A stretch of 20,294 bases of DNA, from positions 1 through 20,294 of the forward strand of contig JAZDIP010000073.1 of the NCBI GenBank assembly GCA_043804925.1, written 5' to 3'. Below, in pieces: positions 14,340-20,294 of this stretch; within the stretch, counting starts at the first letter, position 1, and the number at the start of each line of letters is the position of its first letter. The translations under genes were made by a program, and so were the position numbers. The DNA comes from ChocPot-Mid sp043804925 (GTDB lineage: Bacteria; Bacteroidota; Ignavibacteria; Kapaibacteriales; UBA2268). The notes under the pieces were generated by a model. That model searched no databases, was not told where the DNA came from, and saw nothing but the letters and a program-made list of their open reading frames with translations.

Positions 14340-16859
14340 CTACTTAATAACCGTCATTGTTTTTGTCAAAGACAGTTCCCCGACCTGAAGATGGAAATAA
14401 TACTGACCGGATATTAAATTCGGAGCGTTCCAATTTATGTTATAAGAACCTTTTACAAGTTCTTTACTCAAGATAGTAGCAACTTTTTCTCCAATAATAT
14501 TATACACACTTAATGTTACATAGCCCGAAAAGGGAATTTGAAATTCAAATTGTGTGTTATTACTAAAAGGATTCGGAGAGTTTTGATTCAATTCAAAAGT
14601 CAACGCCTGATTTTCTTGATTATCAATACTTGTTATTGGGTCAATAATAGAGAAGAAATAATCACTTTCACTCGTTAATTCAGGATTTTCTAAACTTGAT
14701 ACACGAATTTTATATGTTGAATCGTAGGGAATGTAATCAGGAATAATCCAGGCATACCCACCTGTTTCGCTAAACATTGAATCTGCAATGACATGATATA
14801 GCATTCCATCTTTATATAGTTCAATTTTGACAGTGTCGGAGATATTTTTATCCCAGCGGATTATTTTTTTCAATGAATCCCTTAGCCAAATCTCTCCGCC
14901 ATTAGGGGTTGTTATGTCAATAAATGCAGGAACGGGAGTAAATTGCCGAATTTCCGACCAATCTCCTTTTGTATTCCCATTATCGGAACTGACACGCCAC
15001 CAGTAAGTTCTACCTGATTCAATATTATAAAAATCAAAGCGGATTGATGTTAATTTTGTTGTATCCAATATAATCTTATCGAAATCCTTGTCTTCAGCTA
15101 TTTGCAGATTACAACCGGTAAAATATCCATGAGGGCTCCAAATCAAATTAACCAAATCGTTATGATTAACCAATTCATTATTCTGGGGTGCAATAAGCCA
15201 TGTTTCTTTTGGTTTTGTTTCAGTCTGGGGAATTCCAAAAATAAACTCACCGAAATCAGAAGTATTAATAACAAGTTCTCCGGTTTTTTCATCATAACTT
15301 GTTTCTACCTGTACAAAGACACCGGTTCCGGGATTATCTCTACGATATACCTTCCATTCTCGAGGAATGTAATTAATACCTAAACAAGACAAATTAAATC
15401 TTGCTTCCACATTAACCGAAATCAATCCCCTAACGTTTACTACCAATCTGATAGGATGAATTATTGGTGGTGGACTTTCCTCAAATTCCGGATTTAGTGG
15501 TGCATATAGGTATTTGTTGACAAAAATCATCGGATAAAAAATTTCCTGCAAATCATTGATTTTCATCTTTGTACATGTTATTTGAGAACCTTTGTTGAAA
15601 TTATAGGTATTACCCTTTAAAATTTCAAAAGAAACTCTTCCGGCAGGAGAATTGAATGCCCACGATGATTTACTTATTCTATTGCTTCTGAACCCGTAGG
15701 GTAAACTTAATTCAAGTAATACCTTCTTTCCAGTATCAATTTCCGTTAATGAAACATCTCCGTTCAAACCTGCATCTCCCCATGAAATCACTGTGTTACC
15801 ATTTTGCTGACGTTGTACAGAACCGTTAAATCTTGTAAAAATGTCAGGTTCATGTCTATATTCCCAAACCAATTTGCACGTCCTGTTCACTTCGTCAAGT
15901 TCATATTCGGCAGCTCTTGAATAACGTACCGGATGCTGGTATCCATTATCGAATAAAGTTATATTTCCATTTGGTAATCTTTGAATATCATTTTGATATG
16001 AAAAATAATTAGGAGCATTTTCTTCGTATTCATCAATAAAATCGAACTCATTATTTATACCTCCAAGCCGCCAAATAATATCACCTGTTAATCTGTTGAT
16101 TTTGGTAATCTCCGATAAATTTGTATTGCAAAGCAAAATATTTCCGTCTTTGTCTAAGTCAAGGTTGGATGTTTTAACATAATTAAAAATTTTTGTCTTT
16201 GATTGTGGATTAATTCTAAGGTAAGTGTCTTTGAAATCAATATAGTCCAAAGCCCTCCAGTAAAATACAATATTTTTGTTTTTATCCAGTTCATAAACAT
16301 CACTCGAAATAACTAAAGTATTTGGGTCTCCATTCTCAATTTTTTCACTTAAATCCATGTAATACTGTTCATGGGCTATATATAGATAATGCCCATTAGC
16401 TAACATTATCATATAAGGATTGTTTCTTAAAGTTCTTAAGCTGCTTATGCTGTCCTTTTTCAACATAGCAGTATCTGAAACAAACATTTTGGAAGTTTCA
16501 AGTGTGCTTTCCGTATGCATCAACATTCCGTTTTTGCCCTGCATAAAATTAGTAGGAATAACATCAAGATTTTTTCCAATTCTCTGGAATGCCTGAATAT
16601 CTCCATTATTATCAATTATCAGATTGTAATTACCAAATTCATTGCCATCAGCTTCTTTGGGATAACTGCTCAGAAAATAAAAACCGGGTGATACCTCTGC
16701 AGTTTTTTTAAAATCAATTACCGGAATGTCATCAGGTATAGTATCTTGACCAACAAATATCATGCTTTTTTCAGAATTGCCATAGGTTATTCCTGACTTT
16801 GACTCAACAAAATCTATATTAATTAAAACAAGAAATAATATTAATACAAATATTTTCAT
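14340..16859 (-). CDS. T9SS-exported arylsulfotransferase-like protein, paralog 3 (likely pseudoenzyme)
   Basis: Third tandem paralog, 839 residues from the ATG at 16859. That start gives MKIFVLILFLVLINIDFVES, a clean signal peptide aligned with the MKI starts of the other two; an in-frame ATG at 16907 would put 16 polar residues in front of it. The domain order is the same: ASST (about 45-375), Fn3-like, PNGGE Ig-like and a sorting domain with NSPNPFSNN at the end. Three histidines kept in paralog 1 are replaced: Pro148 for SHDF, Lys229 for IHMNS and Asn290 for WQHD. Only His336 (YRHEPD) stays. Structural blocks such as IIWRLGG, AEYELDEVN and LVWEYRHEPDI are well kept, with no frameshift, which points to selection for a non-catalytic role such as ligand binding. 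It is first in the minus-strand block. Confidence 0.87.
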   Translation of the reverse strand: MKIFVLILFLVLINIDFVESKSGITYGNSEKSMIFVGQDTIPDDIPVIDFKKTAEVSPGFYFLSSYPKEADGNEFGNYNLIIDNNGDIQAFQRIGKNLDVIPTNFMQGKNGMLMHTESTLETSKMFVSDTAMLKKDSISSLRTLRNNPYMIMLANGHYLYIAHEQYYMDLSEKIENGDPNTLVISSDVYELDKNKNIVFYWRALDYIDFKDTYLRINPQSKTKIFNYVKTSNLDLDKDGNILLCNTNLSEITKINRLTGDIIWRLGGINNEFDFIDEYEENAPNYFSYQNDIQRLPNGNITLFDNGYQHPVRYSRAAEYELDEVNRTCKLVWEYRHEPDIFTRFNGSVQRQQNGNTVISWGDAGLNGDVSLTEIDTGKKVLLELSLPYGFRSNRISKSSWAFNSPAGRVSFEILKGNTYNFNKGSQITCTKMKINDLQEIFYPMIFVNKYLYAPLNPEFEESPPPIIHPIRLVVNVRGLISVNVEARFNLSCLGINYIPREWKVYRRDNPGTGVFVQVETSYDEKTGELVINTSDFGEFIFGIPQTETKPKETWLIAPQNNELVNHNDLVNLIWSPHGYFTGCNLQIAEDKDFDKIILDTTKLTSIRFDFYNIESGRTYWWRVSSDNGNTKGDWSEIRQFTPVPAFIDITTPNGGEIWLRDSLKKIIRWDKNISDTVKIELYKDGMLYHVIADSMFSETGGYAWIIPDYIPYDSTYKIRVSSLENPELTSESDYFFSIIDPITSIDNQENQALTFELNQNSPNPFSNNTQFEFQIPFSGYVTLSVYNIIGEKVATILSKELVKGSYNINWNAPNLISGQYYFHLQVGELSLTKTMTVIK

Positions 16860-16956
16860 ACTCAATCCAACATCAAACAATTCATCATTACATTGACACA
16901 TAAACATGCAAAATGTTTCAAAAAACTAAAATAACATATATACTTATACTCAATAT

Positions 16957-16991
16957 CAAATATATAATTATAATAATATTGGATTTGTCAA
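16957..16991 (-). promoter_or_regulatory. Candidate promoter for the ASST block
   Basis: On the minus strand, TTGACA (16991-16986) precedes TATATTTG (16964-16957), a full match to the Bacteroidota -7 consensus TAnnTTTG. The 21-nt gap after TTGACA is a little long. The leader to the ATG would be about 98 nt. Found by eye only. Confidence 0.3.
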
Positions 16992-17140
16992 TGGTTTAAC
17001 AATTTTTTTGTAGTATAATTAACTAAAATTAAAATAATTTTCAATATTAAATAATCCCATAACATTCTTTGTAAATTTTTCATATCGAATATGATAAAAA
17101 AACATGAAAAAAGTTTTAAGTGTTAAAAAAAATTTGTATC

Positions 17141-17169
17141 TTGAATTTTATACCCTGACAATATATTAG
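17141..17169 (+). promoter_or_regulatory. Candidate promoter for the TIG/TerB-like gene
   Basis: TTG (17141-17143), then 18 nt, then TATATTAG (17162-17169), one mismatch from TAnnTTTG. The element ends 23 nt before the ATG at 17193. The background is very AT-rich, so a chance match is possible. Confidence 0.3.
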
Positions 17170-17192
17170 TACAAATATAAATATTTAAGATT

Positions 17193-18527
17193 ATGAAACG
17201 ATGGATTAGATATTTGATTTATTTAATAATTCCCTTATCCATAGCTCTGTTTACTATGGCTTGCTCAGAGGAAGAAACAACTGCCGATGAGAAAGGTGAT
17301 TATAAAACCAAAATAGAAAAAGTATCACCAACCAACTATTCGGTTGGCGATACTATTACAATATTTGGTAATAACTTTGGTGAAACACAAGGTTCTCAAT
17401 ATATTGTCCTAAAAGGTGCGGATATTTGGGAGGATGGATATGCCGACGCAGAAGATTATCTCGAATGGAGTAATGACAAAATCGTCATTGTTGTACCTGA
17501 AGGGGCGACCAAAGGAATAATTTATATTAATAATAGAGTAAGCAATGGGCATAGTTTTGAACTTGAAAAATCTTTTTTCGTAAGTATAATTGAGCTTTTT
17601 ATAAAACTATCTCTTGGAATTACAATTGTTTTTATTTACCTAAAAATCAACAAGATTTGGAAACGTAAGCACGAACGTGAAGTAGCTGATTCACAATCCC
17701 TGACAGGATTATTTATATATATTGTAAACTGTGTTTTATGGGTAATTTATTACACTTTTGTCGAAAATGATGTTAATAGTATGATTGATACTTCTATATA
17801 TATCTTTGAAGGGTCAATCTTTTTTATTATTGGAACAGGTTTATTTGTTAAAGGACAGCGTAAAGAAAATCTATGGATTTTAATCAGGCGGGCATTAAAG
17901 TTGGAACGAAAAGAGGCAGACTATTTGTTGAAGAAATGGTTTAAACCTCAAAATGCCGAATCAATTTTGCATATTCTCCATCAAATTGCAATGATTGACG
18001 AAGAGTTCGACCCGAAAGAACAGGAAATAATTCAAACATTCGCAAAGGAATGGAATATTGATTATGATTGGGAAAAATTGGAAAAGGAACGAAAAGCCAG
18101 CAAAGACAACAGTTACATGAGATTAAGAAGAAGTCTGGAAGATTATTTATTTCACCAACCCCCGGATGAGCAGGTAGCTCAACTGAAGGACATGATAACT
18201 ACTATGATTGAAGCTGACGATAAGGTTACTGAGGAAGAAGCACTTATCAGTTCGGAGCTTTTACCTATGATTGAAAATTATTTAAAACAGACAAAGGAAA
18301 TTTTTGAATTCAAAGTGTTAATTGTACCTCAACATCCTAATCAGGAAAGTGCGATAAAATCCTTAATTCCTCAGGCAGATAAGATTCAGACTTCGGGAGG
18401 AGAAGCATTTTCAGTAGGCACATATTATTCTCATAAATATGCCGAAATGATGTGCGAACAATACCGTCAGCTGCAGTTCTTTACTATTGTTAATGCACCA
18501 CCTGGTTCGGAGACTGAAGTTAAGTAG
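17193..18527 (+). CDS. Membrane protein with TIG, TerB-like and SPOR-like domains
   Basis: I know of no characterised protein with this architecture. Residues 1-24 form a signal segment ending in TMACSEEE, possibly a lipobox with Cys24, though the -3 position is weak. An IPT/TIG Ig-like domain follows (about 40-130; KIEKVSPTNYSVGDTITIFG). Then come three hydrophobic segments near 132-152, 172-190 and 200-218, with a basic loop KIWKRKHER after the first. The C-terminal half is soluble and acidic: two helical segments (about 258-290 and 330-360) carry the MIDEEFDPKEQE and EADDKVTEEEA patterns of TerB-like domains. The end (about 373-440; VGTYYSHKYAEMM) resembles a SPOR-type fold. The TIG part would lie outside the inner membrane; the side of the C-terminal half depends on segment count. 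It probably heads a plus-strand unit with the small ORF and trkH. Confidence 0.7.
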   Translation: MKRWIRYLIYLIIPLSIALFTMACSEEETTADEKGDYKTKIEKVSPTNYSVGDTITIFGNNFGETQGSQYIVLKGADIWEDGYADAEDYLEWSNDKIVIVVPEGATKGIIYINNRVSNGHSFELEKSFFVSIIELFIKLSLGITIVFIYLKINKIWKRKHEREVADSQSLTGLFIYIVNCVLWVIYYTFVENDVNSMIDTSIYIFEGSIFFIIGTGLFVKGQRKENLWILIRRALKLERKEADYLLKKWFKPQNAESILHILHQIAMIDEEFDPKEQEIIQTFAKEWNIDYDWEKLEKERKASKDNSYMRLRRSLEDYLFHQPPDEQVAQLKDMITTMIEADDKVTEEEALISSELLPMIENYLKQTKEIFEFKVLIVPQHPNQESAIKSLIPQADKIQTSGGEAFSVGTYYSHKYAEMMCEQYRQLQFFTIVNAPPGSETEVK

Positions 18528-18546
18528 AGACATATTGAGGAGTTTA

Positions 18547-18639
18547 ATGAGTTATTTTATTCCTTTTCTTTTGTGTCTCATTTTTCTAATATTCAGTCTT
18601 CAGTTGATTCTGTTCTCCGGTTGGAGAATTCGGTTATAG
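18547..18639 (+). CDS. Candidate 30-residue single-pass membrane microprotein
   Basis: ATG at 18547 follows GAGGAG (18537-18542) after 4 nt, a strong ribosome site. The ORF runs 30 codons to TAG. The product is almost all hydrophobic: MSYFIPFLLCLIFLIFSLQ, then a short segment closing with GWRIRL, basic at the end as expected for a membrane anchor. It lies 19 nt after the upstream gene and 59 nt before trkH, same strand. Small membrane subunits accompany some K+ transporters (KdpF in the Kdp system), but no such subunit is established for TrkH, and no family was recognised. The ORF could be a chance event in T-rich DNA. Confidence 0.4.
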   Translation: MSYFIPFLLCLIFLIFSLQLILFSGWRIRL

Positions 18640-18670
18640 GTGGAATGATGTTTAAGATTGAATCGTAATA

Positions 18671-18684
18671 TTTTTTTTTTTTTT
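18671..18684 (+). repeat. Run of 14 T just upstream of trkH
   Basis: A homopolymer of 14 T ends 14 nt before the ATG of trkH. Tracts of this length slip during replication, and may be miscounted in assemblies. A hairpin TTCTCC-GGTT-GGAGAA (18613-18628) is 42 nt away, too far to form an intrinsic terminator with it. Confidence 0.7.
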
Positions 18685-18698
18685 AAATCAGAGTTTTG

Positions 18699-20141
18699 AT
18701 GCGGTACGGAATAATTTTAAGAATACTCGGTTTATTGTTGGTTTTTCTCTCGTTGGCAATGCTTACAGCATTACCTTTTTCTTTTTATTATGGTGGCTAT
18801 GATAATAAAGCAATACTAATTAGTTCCGGCATCTCCCTGCTTTTCGGTTCTCTAACGTTTATAAAACGGGTAAAGCGGGAAGAACTAAGGCCAAAAGAAG
18901 GTTTTGCAGTAGTTACATTATCTTGGATTATATTTGCGGCTTTTGGAGCTTTACCTTTTGTAATATCCGGTTATATTCCATCATATACCGATGCTTTTTT
19001 CGAAACAATGTCCGGTTTTACTACAACCGGTGCAACTATACTTACCGATGTTGAAGCTTTACCTAAAGGATTACTTTTTTGGAGAAGTATGACACAATGG
19101 CTCGGCGGAATGGGTATTATCGTTCTTTCACTTGCAATACTACCTTTTCTTGGAGTAGGAGGAATGCAATTATTCAAAGCAGAATCCCCGGGTCCTGTCG
19201 TGGATAAATTATCACCCCGAATAACCGAAACTGCTAAAATTCTTTGGGGAGTTTACATCCTTATATCATTAGCTGAAACAGTGTTATTATTATTCGGCGG
19301 TATGAACCTTTTCGATTCATTATGCCATACTTTCGCAACAATGGCAACCGGCGGCTTTTCGACTAAAAATGCAAGCGTTGGTGCTTATGGGAGTGCTTAT
19401 ATAGATTATGTAATAGCATTATTTATGGTAGCCGCCGGAACAAGTTTTGCTTTGCATTTCCGGTTATTCAAGGGAAACTTTAAAGAAGTTATCAATAGCG
19501 GTGAATTCAAATTCTATTTGGGAATTATTGCAGCAGCGACAATATTGATTTTAATTGAAACTTACAAAGTCAATTACCATAACTTTAGCGAAGCTTTCAG
19601 GTATGTATTTTTTCAGGTTGTATCAATATTAACAACAACCGGTTTTGGTACTGCCGATTACGAAGAATGGTCTATTGGCTCTCATGTGTTATTAATATTA
19701 TTAATGTTTATAGGCGGGTGTGCAGGTTCGACAGGTGGAGGAATTAAAGTCATAAGGATATATATTTTATTGAAATTTGTTTATTCTGAAATTCTCAAGC
19801 TCCTCCATCCTCAGGCAGTGATACCCGTTAAAGTAGGAAACCTGTCAGTTGACAAGAAAGTTATTACTAATATATCAGGATTTTTTATTTTATATACTTT
19901 CATTACTGTAACAGGAATTTTTATCATGTCATTTTTGGGATTGGATTACGCAACTGCTATTGGTTCCGTATCTGCCACAATTAATAACATAGGTCCGGGT
20001 TTAGGTTATGTCGGTCCAACGGAAAACTATGCATTAATCCCTGATGCGGGTAAATGGGTTCTCTCTTTATTAATGTTAATAGGCAGACTGGAAGTATTCA
20101 CGGTAATTATTTTATTCGTTCCGGGATTCTGGAGAAAATAA
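18699..20141 (+). CDS. trkH: TrkH-family potassium uptake transporter
   Basis: A 480-residue integral membrane protein of the TrkH/KtrB superfamily, which moves K+ inward through a single-chain pore made of four membrane-pore-membrane repeats. All four pore-loop filters are visible: TTTGAT (108-113), TMATGGF (214-220), TTTGFG (312-317) and NNIGPG (429-434). The gating-loop region GGCAGSTGGGIK (339-350) and the closing LIGRLEVFTVIILFVPGFW are typical and complete. I start at the ATG at 18699; the TTG directly before it is in frame but less likely. The cytoplasmic regulatory partner, TrkA, is not in the window. A 14-T run lies just before the ribosome-site region. The microprotein ORF and the TIG/TerB-like gene precede it on the same strand. 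Confidence 0.95.
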   Translation: MRYGIILRILGLLLVFLSLAMLTALPFSFYYGGYDNKAILISSGISLLFGSLTFIKRVKREELRPKEGFAVVTLSWIIFAAFGALPFVISGYIPSYTDAFFETMSGFTTTGATILTDVEALPKGLLFWRSMTQWLGGMGIIVLSLAILPFLGVGGMQLFKAESPGPVVDKLSPRITETAKILWGVYILISLAETVLLLFGGMNLFDSLCHTFATMATGGFSTKNASVGAYGSAYIDYVIALFMVAAGTSFALHFRLFKGNFKEVINSGEFKFYLGIIAAATILILIETYKVNYHNFSEAFRYVFFQVVSILTTTGFGTADYEEWSIGSHVLLILLMFIGGCAGSTGGGIKVIRIYILLKFVYSEILKLLHPQAVIPVKVGNLSVDKKVITNISGFFILYTFITVTGIFIMSFLGLDYATAIGSVSATINNIGPGLGYVGPTENYALIPDAGKWVLSLLMLIGRLEVFTVIILFVPGFWRK

Positions 20142-20167
20142 GACTTACTCACGAAAAAATCAAAGGA

Positions 20168-20294
20168 CCGAATGTCCGAAGAACCGAATGTCCGAAGAAC
20201 CGAATGTCCGAAGAACCGAATGTCCGAAGAACCGAATGTCCGAAGAACCGAATGTCCGAAGAACCGAATGTCCGAAGAACCGAATGTCCGAAGA
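20168..20294. repeat. 16-bp tandem repeat array, running off the window
   Basis: Seven full copies of CCGAATGTCCGAAGAA and 15 bases of an eighth, all identical. The unit is itself two 8-mers, CCGAATGT and CCGAAGAA, so the underlying pitch is 8 bp. It starts 26 nt past the trkH stop. There are no spacers, so it is not a CRISPR. Confidence 0.95.

Larger units (their letters stand above)
16860..17192. promoter_or_regulatory. Divergent intergenic region with candidate promoters
   Basis: These 333 nt separate the ASST block (minus) from the TIG/TerB-like gene (plus). Very AT-rich, with no gene seen. Two promoter candidates are listed separately. Nothing else could be supported. Confidence 0.5.

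Noticed and set aside
16860..16907. N-terminal extension of ASST paralog 3 from the ATG at 16907
   Set aside because: It adds 16 polar residues ahead of a clean signal peptide, and both paralogs begin at the MKI that corresponds to 16859.
18645..18668. Leader peptide MMFKIES before trkH
   Set aside because: Seven codons after a GGTGG are too little evidence, and no attenuator structure follows.
18613..18684. Intrinsic terminator (hairpin plus T-run) upstream of trkH
   Set aside because: The 6-bp hairpin and the T-run are 42 nt apart, so they cannot form a standard terminator.
20168..20294. CRISPR array
   Set aside because: The 16-bp units are directly abutting, with no spacers, and no cas genes are present.

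Overview
The window is AT-rich and probably comes from the Bacteroidota/Chlorobiota/Ignavibacteriota side of the tree; a Kapabacteria- or Ignavibacteria-like genome is my best guess. The main reason is the type IX secretion system (T9SS) cargo: six coding regions end in a C-terminal sorting domain built on a PNP motif followed by a G-x-Y turn near the end. Three of these also carry the Fn3 plus 'PNGGE' Ig-like modules that are common in that lineage. No T9SS machinery, rRNA or tRNA is visible.

Layout. 2-526 (+) is the C-terminal end of a T9SS-exported protein. 685-1141 (-) is a decayed IS630-type transposase. 1288-3735 (-) is an exported trypsin-like protease. 3977-4690 (-) is a YggS/PLPBP-family protein, 4 nt downstream of an exported M1 aminopeptidase (4695-6671, -). 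6806-7441 (+) is a small outer-membrane beta-barrel protein. From 16859 down to 7701, all on the minus strand, lies a four-gene block: three arylsulfotransferase-like (ASST) T9SS proteins and, between the second and third, a type III polyketide synthase/FabH-like enzyme. Divergent from this block are a TIG-TM-TerB-like-SPOR-like fusion protein (17193-18527, +), a possible 30-residue membrane microprotein (18547-18639, +) and a TrkH potassium transporter (18699-20141, +).

How the genes may work together. The two peptidases and three ASST-like proteins would all act at or outside the outer membrane. The thiolase-fold enzyme is cytoplasmic and could make a phenolic or pyrone lipid that the ASST proteins sulfate or bind; this is inference from gene order and enzyme chemistry. 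The ASST paralogs lose conserved histidines stepwise: all kept in 7701-10148, one lost in 11689-14241, three lost in 14340-16859. The last may therefore be a binding protein rather than an enzyme.

The least conventional signal is in the spacers. Several contain ladders of non-identical units at an exact 7- or 8-bp pitch. Three of them lie 25-29 nt beyond a stop codon, and one heptamer set sits inside a coding region. A second family consists of 13-nt hairpins with 5-3-5 architecture, two of which align over 32 nt with compensatory changes in the stem.
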